From NCBI RefSeq assembly GCF_014197245.1, contig NZ_JACIFF010000006.1, positions 62,001-126,000 of the forward strand: 64,000 bases of DNA, written 5' to 3'. Shown here one piece after another: positions 18,437 through 27,373 of the stretch. This DNA is from Neolewinella aquimaris. GTDB taxonomy: Bacteria > Bacteroidota > Bacteroidia > Chitinophagales > Saprospiraceae. Below the pieces are notes generated by a model. The model was given only the letters and a program-made list of their open reading frames with translations, searched no databases and had not been told where the DNA came from. A program made the position numbers and the translations under genes. The stretch's first letter is position 1. Every line of letters starts with the position of its first letter.

Positions 18437-18925
18437 ATGACCTACTATAAAGAGGAGCAACGCCTTCGCAATCCGGGACTGATCGCGCTTATGATACTTA
18501 TGACAGGACTGGTGGGGTACCGGGTTGCCCTACTTGGTTTCGGCGGAGCCAGCGCACGCCAACTCGTGATTACCGGACTCATCGCCCTATTGGTTGCCGG
18601 CTGCTGGTACGCGGTTTACCGCTCCCGGCTGCGCATTAAGATCAACGACAAGCACGTAAAGGTAAAGATGAAGGGCGTACTCGGTCGGCAACTGAAGCTG
18701 CCAACCGCCGACATTGTTGATTGCACTTACGTTGACGTTGCTCCGTCGGCTCGCTGGTCGGGAGCACTCACGCATCCGTCGTCCACTTTCAGCTGCATCG
18801 ACTTCGGGGGGCGGCGTGGCATCTGCATCCGCATGCGCAACGGTCACACCTACTTTATTGGTTCCGACGATCTGTTTGAGCGGCAAAACGATATACCTCT
18901 TCCAACACACGCTGCCGCCAGTTGA
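18437..18925 (+). CDS. Small membrane protein with C-terminal soluble domain (PH-like, unknown)
   Basis: A 162-residue protein I cannot assign to a named family. Two hydrophobic segments (about 14-34 and 44-61) form a hairpin that places both ends in the cytoplasm. The following 100 residues are beta-rich (LRIKINDKHVKVKMKG ... GICIRMRNGHTYFIGSDD) and resemble the bacterial PH-like or YcxB-like arrangement; that match is by eye only. A TATATTTC box lies 36 nt before the ATG. The last 71 bp overlap the 3' end of the convergent ftcD gene, the longest such overlap in the window. Confidence 0.6.
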   Translation: MTYYKEEQRLRNPGLIALMILMTGLVGYRVALLGFGGASARQLVITGLIALLVAGCWYAVYRSRLRIKINDKHVKVKMKGVLGRQLKLPTADIVDCTYVDVAPSARWSGALTHPSSTFSCIDFGGRRGICIRMRNGHTYFIGSDDLFERQNDIPLPTHAAAS

Positions 18926-19868
18926 ACGGCTCCAGGTCGGCCAGTCCGAGGATTGAAACCGCCGTATCCATCTCCTCTTCGTAATCGCTCGAAAAGCTAA
19001 AGTTGCGGGCGGCGGCGCGCAGGTGCCGTGCGGGGATCAGTCCGATCAGTTCGGAACCCGTTACCTTAATTCCCATGGCCGCAGCCAAGTCCGTAGCGGT
19101 TAGGTATACGCGAGCAAGGCTGACTTGGTCGGGATCCACTACGTTGCAACTGACCTGACAACGTCCGTACTCTTCGATGTACCAACCAATGGCTTTGAGT
19201 CCGGGGAACAGCCCCGGCCGACCGGCCGCCCCGCTGCCCCGCAGCCGGGCGGCCAGTTGGTTGGCCTGCTCCGGCGTAGCCTCCGCACTCAGGTTAATGT
19301 TCCACGCAATCAGAAAGGGGCGGGTGCCCATGATCGTAATTCCGAGACGGGGGTGGGGGGTTGACGGACCGAAATCGGGCTGCCAGTCGGGCAGCTGCAT
19401 CTTTTCCGTCAGCCCTTCGAACTCGCCCTTGCGCACTGCTGCCAGGTTCGCCCGGTGGGGTAGGGCGGCGCTGTTTTCGTAGAGGTACACCGGGAGATTG
19501 AATCGCTCGGCAACCATCTTGGCCAGCTCCTGCGTCCCCGCCCTTACTTCCGCTTCCTGAATGTTGGCAATGGGCACTAAGGGACATACGTCGATGGCTC
19601 CACTCCGCGGATGGGTGCCCCGGTGCCGCCGCATATCGAGGTGTTCGTCGGCAATGCGGTAGAGGTGAAACGCGGCCTCGTAAACCCCCTCCGGAGCGCC
19701 CGCGAAGGTAAAAACGGTCCGGTGAGCGCCGTGGCCGATGTCGCGGTGCAGTAGATAGCAGTTGTCGACGGAGTCGATTGCCTCAGACATGCGATCCAGC
19801 ACACCAAGGTCGCGGCCTTCACTCACGTTGATGACGCATTCGATGAGGGGAGCGGCGGGAGTGGGCAT
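18855..19868 (-). CDS. ftcD: Glutamate formimidoyltransferase
   Basis: Transfers the formimino group between formiminoglutamate and tetrahydrofolate in histidine catabolism and one-carbon metabolism; cytosolic, 337 residues. The N-terminal subdomain has ECVINVSEGRD, the DIGHGAHRTVFTF segment with the catalytic-type histidine, and MRRHRGTHPRSGAIDVCP. The C-terminal subdomain includes FGPSTPHPRLGITIMG and the folate-site-like CQVSCNVVDP. Length matches stand-alone formiminotransferase domains; the cyclodeaminase domain of the animal fusion is absent. No hut genes are nearby. The 3' end overlaps the convergent membrane-protein gene. Confidence 0.93.
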   Translation of the reverse strand: MPTPAAPLIECVINVSEGRDLGVLDRMSEAIDSVDNCYLLHRDIGHGAHRTVFTFAGAPEGVYEAAFHLYRIADEHLDMRRHRGTHPRSGAIDVCPLVPIANIQEAEVRAGTQELAKMVAERFNLPVYLYENSAALPHRANLAAVRKGEFEGLTEKMQLPDWQPDFGPSTPHPRLGITIMGTRPFLIAWNINLSAEATPEQANQLAARLRGSGAAGRPGLFPGLKAIGWYIEEYGRCQVSCNVVDPDQVSLARVYLTATDLAAAMGIKVTGSELIGLIPARHLRAAARNFSFSSDYEEEMDTAVSILGLADLEPFNWRQRVLEEVYRFAAQTDRRNQ

Positions 19869-19938
19869 AGGAATTTATTGGACTCGGGCGTTTAGAGCTT
19901 GTGCGGCCCGTACAACTAAGCTCAAGCAAAGAAAATCA

Positions 19939-20943
19939 ATGTTGCGTTACCTTTCTGTCTTACCACTTCTTGCCGCCCTGCTGTTGCTGACCGGCTGCGG
20001 GGAGGATGGCCCCGATGCCGTAACCGCCCCACCCTCCGGCGATCCCGGAATCAACCGACTCAGTGCAATGATTCTTCAGCAGCCCGAAGCGGCTGACCTG
20101 TACGCCCAGCGGTCGCTGATGTTCTACGACGTGGAAGATTACGATAACGCCATCGCCGATCTGACGACCGCCCTTTCCATCGACAGCACCAACCTCGACT
20201 ACCATTACCGACTGGCCGACGTATACCTCGATTACTACCGGAGCCGACTGGCCCTCCGAACCCTGGAAAACGCCGCCCGCCTCGACCCCGATCAACTGGA
20301 AACCCAGCTTCGTCTGGCCGAAACCCAGCTGATCCTGAAGCAGTACGACGATGCGATCGCCAGCCTGAACCAGGCCGTGCGGCTGGATCCCCGCAATCCC
20401 GAAGCCTACTACCTGCTCAGCCAGGTATTCGCCGAAACCGGAGACACCCTGCGGGCCACGAACGCAGCGGAGGAAGCCACCCAGATCAACCCCGACATGA
20501 CCGACGCCTACCTGCTGCTCGGTGAGCTGGCCGCCGCGAAGGGAGACCCCCGGGCCATCGAATACTTCAATGCGGCCGTGGACATCGATCCCGGCGACGT
20601 GATCGCCATTCACGCGCGGGCGGACTACTACCGGGATACGGGTGACCTGGAACGGGCCATTGCGGAGTACCGCCGGGCCAGCATTACGGACCGACAGTAC
20701 GTAGCTGGCAACTTCAACGCCGGACTGTTGCTTATGGAGCTCGATAGCGTACGGCGCGCCTACGATGAATTCAACATCACGATCAAGAACGATCCCATTC
20801 ACATTCGCGCCTACTTCTACCGCGGATACGCCAGTGAACTGATGGGGGATGTCGCGGCGGCCCGCAGCGACTACGAAACGGCCCTGCGGATGTCACCCGA
20901 CTTTACGCTGGCCCTGGAGGGGCTGGCGCGGCTGAACGGATAA
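19939..20943 (+). CDS. TPR-repeat lipoprotein
   Basis: A 334-residue envelope lipoprotein made almost entirely of tetratricopeptide repeats, usually a protein-protein interaction scaffold. The ATG at 19939 is chosen because it gives a lipoprotein signal (LLALLLLTGC-type, Cys20); a longer reading from 19762 would run back over the ftcD start. At least seven TPR units are seen, e.g. LMFYDVEDYDNAIADLTTAL, LNQAVRLDPRNPEAYYLL and AAARSDYETALRMSPDFTLA. No enzymatic domain is visible. It is divergent from ftcD. Its 3' end overlaps the convergent hydrolase gene by 41 bp. Confidence 0.85.
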   Translation: MLRYLSVLPLLAALLLLTGCGEDGPDAVTAPPSGDPGINRLSAMILQQPEAADLYAQRSLMFYDVEDYDNAIADLTTALSIDSTNLDYHYRLADVYLDYYRSRLALRTLENAARLDPDQLETQLRLAETQLILKQYDDAIASLNQAVRLDPRNPEAYYLLSQVFAETGDTLRATNAAEEATQINPDMTDAYLLLGELAAAKGDPRAIEYFNAAVDIDPGDVIAIHARADYYRDTGDLERAIAEYRRASITDRQYVAGNFNAGLLLMELDSVRRAYDEFNITIKNDPIHIRAYFYRGYASELMGDVAAARSDYETALRMSPDFTLALEGLARLNG

Positions 20944-21718
20944 AGTCGGCAATGGCTCCGGCGTAGGGATCCCGATCGTCGTAGGTCCAGCGGCCGGCAT
21001 CGAGGTGGCCCCCCTCGGGAATGGTGAGCAAGCGGGCATCCGGCACCCGGAGGGCAAAAGAGGTGGAGTGGCGGTAGTCGACCATCCCGTCCGCCGTGCC
21101 GTGGAGGAGCAACCAGTCCAGGGACCCGGCGTGGTGAAGTTTGTTTATAGGATCGTGGTCCGCATACCGTCGGAATAACCTTCCGGGGCGTAAGAGTTCC
21201 AGGTTCAGTGGCGCGGCACAGAGGAGGGCCCGATCGGGCCCGGCGGGCCAGCCGGCGGCGGTCCACCAGTCGGGGTGCAGGGCCATGAGCGCCGCCAGGT
21301 GTCCGCCGGCACTAATGCCCCCGATCTGGGGCGGGGAGAGCGGCATCCCGCTTGCGGCAACCGCCGCGATTACTGATTTACAGTCCGCCACGATCGAGGG
21401 GAGGGAGTAGCGCGGCGGCCGTCGGTAGCTGGGCAGCACCACCCGAAATCCCTGTGCCAGCCAGGGGCGGGCGGCCGGGCGGAAGGCTTCGGGGGTTCCG
21501 AAGGTCCAGGCACCTCCGTGCAGGTAGAACGCCCAGGACAGGGGAGCGGTGGGGGCGAAACCTTCCGGTTCCAGGAGTAGATAGTACTGGCGGGGGTGGG
21601 GCCCGTAGGCGAAACGCCGGATGCTACAGCTCATCCGACCACGCACTTCGCGGCCGTGCTTCCAGTAAGTGGGCAGCTGGAGCACATCGATGAGCGACCT
21701 TTTGATGTTCCTTAGCAT
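20903..21718 (-). CDS. Alpha/beta hydrolase (esterase/lipase family)
   Basis: A 271-residue alpha/beta-hydrolase of the hormone-sensitive-lipase/BD-FAE type, which hydrolyses small carboxylic esters. The oxyanion-hole motif is YLHGGAWTFG. The nucleophile is the serine of GGISAGGHLA, and a DAxxL.. HLDAGRW segment near the C-terminus probably carries the catalytic histidine, with an aspartate in LHGTADGMVDYRHS. There is no signal peptide, so it is probably cytosolic. It is divergent from the PIG-L gene and overlaps the TPR gene 3' end. Substrate unknown. Confidence 0.85.
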   Translation of the reverse strand: MLRNIKRSLIDVLQLPTYWKHGREVRGRMSCSIRRFAYGPHPRQYYLLLEPEGFAPTAPLSWAFYLHGGAWTFGTPEAFRPAARPWLAQGFRVVLPSYRRPPRYSLPSIVADCKSVIAAVAASGMPLSPPQIGGISAGGHLAALMALHPDWWTAAGWPAGPDRALLCAAPLNLELLRPGRLFRRYADHDPINKLHHAGSLDWLLLHGTADGMVDYRHSTSFALRVPDARLLTIPEGGHLDAGRWTYDDRDPYAGAIADFIRSAAPAPPGPA

Positions 21719-21807
21719 ATGGCTACTTTCTCAGCGGGGCAATCACTGCGTAAAACTACCTTTACCTAATTCTTGTCCTTATTGTTTCAGACCTCAATTT
21801 CCCGAGC

Positions 21808-24309
21808 GTGCGCATTCTTACCCTCTTGTCTGCTTTGTTTCTTACCGCCACCCTTGCGGGTCAGGCACCCGATCGGCCCAGTTCGGGTGAGCTGCACGCC
21901 GCGATCCAGAAACTGGGCGTGCTGGGTTCGGCGCTTTACGTAGCCGCTCATCCCGACGACGAGAATACCCGCATGATCGCCTACCTGGCCAACGTGGAAA
22001 AGGTGGAGACGGGCTACCTGAGCATGACGCGGGGCGACGGCGGACAAAACCTCATCGCGCCCGACATCAGCGAGCTGCTCGGCCTTACCCGTACCCAGGA
22101 ACTACTCGCGGCACGGCGTATCGACGGGGGCAAGCAATTCTTCAGCCGGGCCAACGACTTTGGCTACTCCAAACACCCCGACGAAACCTTCAACATCTGG
22201 GACAAACGGGAAGTACTCGCGGATGCAGTGTGGGTGATCCGGCAACAGCGGCCCGACATCATGATCCTGCGCTTCGATCCCCGCGCTCCGGGTTCTACCC
22301 ACGGTCACCATACGGCCTCGGCGATCATCGGCATGGAGGCCTTCGACCTGGCCGGTGACCCCAGTGCCTTTCCCGAACAACTCGAATACGTGGAGCCCTG
22401 GCAACCCGAGCGGCTGTTCTGGAATGCCTACAGTTGGGGGCGGGACACCCTGCCCGACTACGTCGATACGAGCGACCTCATCACCGTCGACATCGGCACC
22501 TACCTACCAAAACTCGGGGAGAACGTAGCCGAAATCGCCGCCCGCAGCCGCAGCCAGCACAAGAGCCAGGGGTTCGGCAGCTCCGGCAGCCGGGAAAGGT
22601 ACACCGAACGCCTGGAGCAGATCAAGGGAGACAGCAACGGCAAGCAGGACCATCCCTTCGCCGGCATCACCACCGACTGGTCGCGGGTAAGTGGGGGAGC
22701 GCCCATCAATGCCGCCCTAAAACAGATTGAAACCGACTTCGACTTCGACGATCCCGCGGCTTCCGTCCCGGGCCTGCTCGACGTACGCCGTAAGATCAGT
22801 GTCCTGGAGGAAGGCTTTTGGCGTAAGACGAAGCTTGCCGAACTCGACGACATTATTGCCGGCGCATTGGGCCTATATCTCAGTGCCACCGTCGATACCC
22901 GTATGGCGGCACCCGGAGATACCCTGGCCGTTAAGGTGGAAATCACCAATCGCAGCGACGTGCGGGTAGACCTGGACCGGATCGCCATAAGCGGGGATAC
23001 CGAAATGGATGTACAAAAGCAGCCCCTGAACAACGGCGAGCCCCGGTTCGACACCCTCCGTACGGTACTGCACGACAAACAACTGAGCGGTCCGTACTGG
23101 CTACAGGAAGAGTGGAAACTCGGCATGTACAGCGTAGCGGACCAACAGCTGCGCGGCCGGGCCGAAGGGGCCGATCCGGTGACGGTCGACTTTACGATCG
23201 AAGTGGACGGCCAGTCCATCATCCTGAACCGGCCGGTCCGCTACCACTACACCGACCCCGTTGCGGGCGAACAGTTTCAACCCTTCGAGGTGATGCCCCC
23301 GGTCTTCGTGGAAGTAGGTGAAACCAGCTATCTGTTCACCAACGACGAAGCGGAACCCGTAACGGTAAAGGTCACCGCGGCCACCGACAACATCGCGGGC
23401 AACCTGAGTTTGGCAACGCCGGCCGGATGGAAAGCGGAACCCGCATCCCAGCGCATCGAACTCGCGCGACGCGGACAGGAAAGCTTCTACACCTTTCACC
23501 TCAGCCCGCCCGTAGAACAATCGCAGGGCAAAATCGTACCCAATTTGCAACTGACGGGCAAACCGAACGTCACGTACTCCCGCAAGCTGGTTACCATCGA
23601 TCACCCCCACATTCCCACCCAGCTGGCCGATCTGAACGGAGGGGCGTCCGTAGCCCGCGTCGACCTCAAGACCGCCGGCCGGAGCATCGGATACTTACCC
23701 GGCGCGGGCGATGCGATCCCCGAAGCACTCACCGCCATCGGACTCGACGTTACGATACTGACGGATGCCGAAGCATCGATTGGGAAACTGAGCGACTACG
23801 ACGCCATCGTGGTGGGCGTGCGCGCGTACAATACCCTGTCCCGCATGCCGGTCTACCAGCCGCGGCTGCTGGAATACGTCAAACAGGGCGGCACCCTCAT
23901 CGTACAGTACAACACCAACCGCGGACTGCGGGTAAAGGAAAGCGAACTCGGCCCCTTCCCGCTAGAACTCAGCCGCGACCGGGTCACGGTGGAGGAAGCG
24001 CCGGTCAAGATCCTCGCTCCCGATCATCCCGCCCTGAATTTTCCGAATAAGATCACCGCGGCCGATTTTGAGGGTTGGGTGCAGGAGCGCGGACTTTACT
24101 TTCCCGATAAGTGGGCACCCGAATACACCCCCCTCCTTGGCAGCAGCGACCCGGGGGAGGAGGAGCACGACGGCGGATTGCTGGTCGCCCGGTATGGCTC
24201 CGGGCATTTTGTCTACACCGGCTACAGTTTTTTCCGCGAGCTGCCCGCCGGTGTACCCGGTGCCTACCGACTTTTCGCTAACCTGGTCGCCCTCGGCCAA
24301 ACCAAGTAA
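21808..24309 (+). CDS. PIG-L/LmbE family deacetylase, multidomain, exported
   Basis: Predicted zinc-dependent N-acetyl-sugar deacetylase with long C-terminal extensions, 833 residues. A GTG start at 21808 gives a signal peptide ending at LAGQ. The LmbE/PIG-L domain (about 30-290) has the metal site AAHPDDEN and the distal STHGHHTAS. It is followed by an alpha-galactosidase-NEW3-like beta domain (about 350-620) and a C-terminal GATase-like/ThuA-like region (YDAIVVGVRAYNTL, SGHFVYTGYSFFRELPAG). This layout is common in large Bacteroidota PIG-L proteins. The next gene, a sugar-phosphate-isomerase-like protein, starts 3 bp after the stop, so the two form an operon probably acting on sugars. A TACCTTTA box lies about 50 nt upstream. 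Confidence 0.88.
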   Translation: MRILTLLSALFLTATLAGQAPDRPSSGELHAAIQKLGVLGSALYVAAHPDDENTRMIAYLANVEKVETGYLSMTRGDGGQNLIAPDISELLGLTRTQELLAARRIDGGKQFFSRANDFGYSKHPDETFNIWDKREVLADAVWVIRQQRPDIMILRFDPRAPGSTHGHHTASAIIGMEAFDLAGDPSAFPEQLEYVEPWQPERLFWNAYSWGRDTLPDYVDTSDLITVDIGTYLPKLGENVAEIAARSRSQHKSQGFGSSGSRERYTERLEQIKGDSNGKQDHPFAGITTDWSRVSGGAPINAALKQIETDFDFDDPAASVPGLLDVRRKISVLEEGFWRKTKLAELDDIIAGALGLYLSATVDTRMAAPGDTLAVKVEITNRSDVRVDLDRIAISGDTEMDVQKQPLNNGEPRFDTLRTVLHDKQLSGPYWLQEEWKLGMYSVADQQLRGRAEGADPVTVDFTIEVDGQSIILNRPVRYHYTDPVAGEQFQPFEVMPPVFVEVGETSYLFTNDEAEPVTVKVTAATDNIAGNLSLATPAGWKAEPASQRIELARRGQESFYTFHLSPPVEQSQGKIVPNLQLTGKPNVTYSRKLVTIDHPHIPTQLADLNGGASVARVDLKTAGRSIGYLPGAGDAIPEALTAIGLDVTILTDAEASIGKLSDYDAIVVGVRAYNTLSRMPVYQPRLLEYVKQGGTLIVQYNTNRGLRVKESELGPFPLELSRDRVTVEEAPVKILAPDHPALNFPNKITAADFEGWVQERGLYFPDKWAPEYTPLLGSSDPGEEEHDGGLLVARYGSGHFVYTGYSFFRELPAGVPGAYRLFANLVALGQTK

Positions 24310-24312
24310 TTC

Positions 24313-25227
24313 ATGCAACTCGGCTTCGTTACCGCCATTCTGCCCGATCAATCCCTCGAAGAAGTACTGCGCACCGCCGCCGACATCGGCTACGACTGCG
24401 TGGAGGTTATGTGCTGGCCCCCGGGAAAGGCGGAGCGCCGGTACGCGGGCGTGACCCACATCGACATCTCCACCCTCGATGAAGCCGGCATCGAACGGGT
24501 CAAAGAACTGCAGGAACGCTACGGCGTCTTCATTTCCTCCCTCGGTTACTATCCCAATGTGCTGGGCGGGGACGCGGGAGCAGCGCAAGTGGCCATCGAC
24601 CACCTCTACGACCTGCTGGAAGCCGCCGCGGCCCTGGGCATCAATACGGTAACCACCTTCGTCGGCCGCGACAAGGACCGCACCATCGAAGCGCAGTGGG
24701 AAGACTTCCTTACCATCTGGAAACCCCTCGTCGAGCGGGCCGGGGAGCTGGGCGTGCGCATCGGCATCGAGAACTGCCCCATGCGCTTCACCGCCGACGA
24801 ATGGCCGGGGGGCAACAACCTGGCGGTCAGTCCGGACGTGTGGGAAAACATGTGGCGCGACATTCCCGCCGCCCACTGGGGCCTGAACTACGATCCGAGC
24901 CACCTGGTGCTGATGCAGATGGACTACACCCGTCCGTTCCGCGACTATCCCGAGCGAATGATTCACGTACACGCCAAGGACCTGCGGATCGACCGCGAAA
25001 AACTCGACCGCCACGGCATCTTTTCCCATCCCGGTCTGTGGCACACTCCCAAATTGCCCGGTATGGGCGACGTGGATTGGGGCAAATTTTTCAGTCACCT
25101 CACCGATGCCGGCTACCGGGGCCCCGTATGTGTCGAGGTAGAGGATCGGGCCTACGAGGGCGACCTGGAGCTGCGGAAGCGTTCGTTGCGGCAGAGCCAC
25201 GATTACCTGCGGCAGTTTATCGCGTAG
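24313..25227 (+). CDS. Sugar phosphate isomerase/epimerase family TIM-barrel protein
   Basis: A 304-residue xylose-isomerase-like TIM barrel (AP_endonuc_2 superfamily). These proteins isomerise or epimerise keto-sugars and inositols with a divalent metal. Metal ligands are probably the glutamate in GIENCPM, aspartate and histidine in NYDPSHLVLM, histidine in MIHVHAKDLR and glutamate in VCVEVEDR. No signal peptide, so cytosolic. It starts 3 bp after the PIG-L deacetylase, implying translational coupling and a shared sugar pathway. Copy G of the dispersed GC-rich motif lies inside the coding region at 24564-24585, read in the frame giving GGDAGA. Confidence 0.88.
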   Translation: MQLGFVTAILPDQSLEEVLRTAADIGYDCVEVMCWPPGKAERRYAGVTHIDISTLDEAGIERVKELQERYGVFISSLGYYPNVLGGDAGAAQVAIDHLYDLLEAAAALGINTVTTFVGRDKDRTIEAQWEDFLTIWKPLVERAGELGVRIGIENCPMRFTADEWPGGNNLAVSPDVWENMWRDIPAAHWGLNYDPSHLVLMQMDYTRPFRDYPERMIHVHAKDLRIDREKLDRHGIFSHPGLWHTPKLPGMGDVDWGKFFSHLTDAGYRGPVCVEVEDRAYEGDLELRKRSLRQSHDYLRQFIA

Positions 25228-25251
25228 GCTTGCATCGCACTTGCGACTTAC

Positions 25252-25272
25252 CTTGCACCCGCGTCCCCGCCC
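25252..25272 (-). repeat. Dispersed GC-rich motif, copy D
   Basis: Minus-strand copy of GGGCGGGGACGCGGGTGCA, 18 nt before the rlmD ATG and directly after a TTACCTTGC promoter-like stretch. Less conserved than copies A-C at its GCAATG end. Confidence 0.5.
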
Positions 25273-25290
25273 GAAAACTAAACGACACCC

Positions 25291-26715
25291 ATGGCCCGCC
25301 GAAGGAAGAACCGTATGCCCGAGCGCATCGACAACGTTACGATCACCTCCCTGGCCGATAAGGGCTTCTGCGTGGGCAAAACTCCGGAGGGGATGACCGT
25401 CTTCGTGGAAGATGTGGCGCCGGGCGACGTCGTCGACGTGCGCCCATTCCGCAAGAAGAAAAAAGTGCTCTTTACCGCTCCGCTGCGCTTCATCGAACGA
25501 TCGACCGAACGGGTGGAGCCTTTCTGCCAGCACTTCGGGGTGTGCGGCGGTTGCAAGTGGCAACATTTTGCCTACACCGGCCAACTACGGGAGAAGGAAC
25601 GCATGGTACACGACGCCTTTCAGCGGATCGGCAAGGTGGAAGTCGACGAGTGGCAACCCATCCTGGGCAGCAAGCAGATCCAGTACTACCGCAACAAGCT
25701 GGAATTCGGCTGCGCCAACCGCCGCTGGCTTCCGACGGAGGAAGTGGGCACCGACATCAGCAACGAGGAGCCCGTCATCGGGTTTCACAAGGCCGGAGCC
25801 TACGACAAACTCATCCAGATCGAGCACTGCCACCTGCAGCACGGGCCGAGCAACGAACTCAGGAACGGCCTGCGCGCACTGGCGACCGAACTCGGCATCG
25901 AGTTTTTCGACATGCGGGAACGCACCGGATTGCTGCGGCAGATGATGGTCCGGACCACCACCACTGGAGAATGCATGCTGGTGATTGCCTTCTACAGCGA
26001 CGAGCGGGAGACGATCAACCGATTCCTGGATGCCGCCCTGGCCCGCTTCGGGGAGGAGATCACCAGTCTGTTCTACTGCATCAATCCGAAGATCAACGAA
26101 TACCTGATGGACCTGGAGATGGTGCCTTACGCCGGGCCGGCCTACGTCACCGAGCGGCTGGGCCACGTGAGCTTCCGGATCGGCCCCAAGTCGTTCTTCC
26201 AGACCAATACCGCACAGGCCGAAAACCTGTACGCCATCACGCGGGAATTTGCCGGGCTGACGGGGGAGGAAAACGTGTATGACTTATATACCGGTATCGG
26301 CTCCATTGCGCTTTACGTAGCCGGGATGTGCCGTCAGGTGGTCGGCATCGAAGAAATTGCCCCCGCGATCGAGGACGCCCGGGAGAACGCCCGGCTGAAC
26401 GGCGTCGGCAACGGCGTTTTTTACGCCGGTGACGTGCGCAATATTCTTACCCCGGAATTTGCTGAGCGGCACGGGAAGCCCGACGTGCTGATCACCGATC
26501 CGCCGCGGGCCGGTATGCATCCGAAGGTCGTGGAGATGCTGCTGCAGCTCGCCCCGCCGAAAATTGTCTACGTCAGCTGCAACCCGGCTACCCAGGCGCG
26601 CGACTTGGCAGCTTTGGGGGAGAAGTACGTCGTACGGAGGGCGCGGCCGGTCGATATGTTTCCCCATACCAGCCACATTGAGAATGTGGTAATGCTGACG
26701 TTGCGTAACTTGTAA
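25291..26715 (+). CDS. rlmD: 23S rRNA (uracil(1939)-C(5))-methyltransferase
   Basis: RumA/RlmD-type SAM-dependent methyltransferase that makes 5-methyluridine in 23S rRNA, 474 residues. An N-terminal TRAM-like RNA-binding region (about 12-70) is followed by the [4Fe-4S] site: Cys79, Cys85 and Cys88 in FCQHFGVCGGCKWQ plus a later Cys in IEHCHLQHG. The SAM motif is VYDLYTGIGSIALY, then TDPPRAGMH, with the catalytic nucleophile Cys430 in VSCNPATQARD. Stand-alone gene between the isomerase and the Crp/Fnr regulator. RlmCD-type dual specificity cannot be excluded from sequence alone. Confidence 0.92.
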   Translation: MARRRKNRMPERIDNVTITSLADKGFCVGKTPEGMTVFVEDVAPGDVVDVRPFRKKKKVLFTAPLRFIERSTERVEPFCQHFGVCGGCKWQHFAYTGQLREKERMVHDAFQRIGKVEVDEWQPILGSKQIQYYRNKLEFGCANRRWLPTEEVGTDISNEEPVIGFHKAGAYDKLIQIEHCHLQHGPSNELRNGLRALATELGIEFFDMRERTGLLRQMMVRTTTTGECMLVIAFYSDERETINRFLDAALARFGEEITSLFYCINPKINEYLMDLEMVPYAGPAYVTERLGHVSFRIGPKSFFQTNTAQAENLYAITREFAGLTGEENVYDLYTGIGSIALYVAGMCRQVVGIEEIAPAIEDARENARLNGVGNGVFYAGDVRNILTPEFAERHGKPDVLITDPPRAGMHPKVVEMLLQLAPPKIVYVSCNPATQARDLAALGEKYVVRRARPVDMFPHTSHIENVVMLTLRNL

Positions 26716-26794
26716 AACTAAATAGGGGTTTTTCCACCACTTGAACAGTCTTAAATCGCCAATTTTGGCGGGAGTGCACAGTAGTTTACGCAGG

Positions 26795-27373
26795 ATGAGT
26801 AGTGAAATATTCAGGCCAATCATCGATAAATTGGTAAAGGTCGGCGTCGATCGGGATCTCGCCGATTGCTTCGCGCGTCAGTTGCACCAGCGCCGCTGCC
26901 GCAGCAAGGAATTGCTGTTTACGGAGGGCGATGCACTACCGGACGCGTTTTACATCCTGTCGGGCTACGTGCGCCTGTACTCGACCGACAGTTCGGGCGA
27001 CGTGATGGTTAAAATTCTGGCGGGCCCGCGGGATTTTGTCGGGTGCATCAGCGCTATTCTGTACAATAAGGATTCGGAACTCACGGCGGAGTGCATTACC
27101 GACTGTACCGTTGTAGTGATCGACCAGTTTCACCAGTCATTGGTGAAAAATGACCTGCGGACCATGACCTTTCTACAGGACATTGCGATCCGCCACCTGA
27201 TCGCCCTCATCAACGAAAAATCTCAGATGTTGCCCCTAAAGGCCAGGGACCGGTACCTATACTTTATGGAACGGCACCCCAAAATTATGGCCCACGTGCC
27301 GGCCGGAATTGTGGCGAATTACATCGGAGTAGCTCCCCAATCGCTGAGCCGGATCAAACAAAGTATGAAATAA
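26795..27373 (+). CDS. Crp/Fnr family transcriptional regulator
   Basis: A 192-residue regulator with an N-terminal cyclic-nucleotide-binding-like beta-roll (about 25-120: ELLFTEGDALPDAFYILSGYVRLY ... GPRDFVGCISAILY) and a short C-terminal helix-turn-helix (GIVANYIGVAPQSLSRIKQ). The ATG at 26795 is preferred over an upstream TTG at 26741, because the protein then starts like its relatives. There are no Fnr-type cluster cysteines, so redox sensing through [4Fe-4S] is unlikely. The effector is unknown; the cAMP-contact arginine is not evident. A clear intrinsic terminator lies 126 bp downstream. Confidence 0.88.
   Translation: MSSEIFRPIIDKLVKVGVDRDLADCFARQLHQRRCRSKELLFTEGDALPDAFYILSGYVRLYSTDSSGDVMVKILAGPRDFVGCISAILYNKDSELTAECITDCTVVVIDQFHQSLVKNDLRTMTFLQDIAIRHLIALINEKSQMLPLKARDRYLYFMERHPKIMAHVPAGIVANYIGVAPQSLSRIKQSMK

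Noticed and set aside
23962-25584. 540-codon reading frame antisense to the PIG-L, isomerase and RlmD genes
   Set aside because: Spans three real genes on the other strand; typical GC-rich shadow frame.
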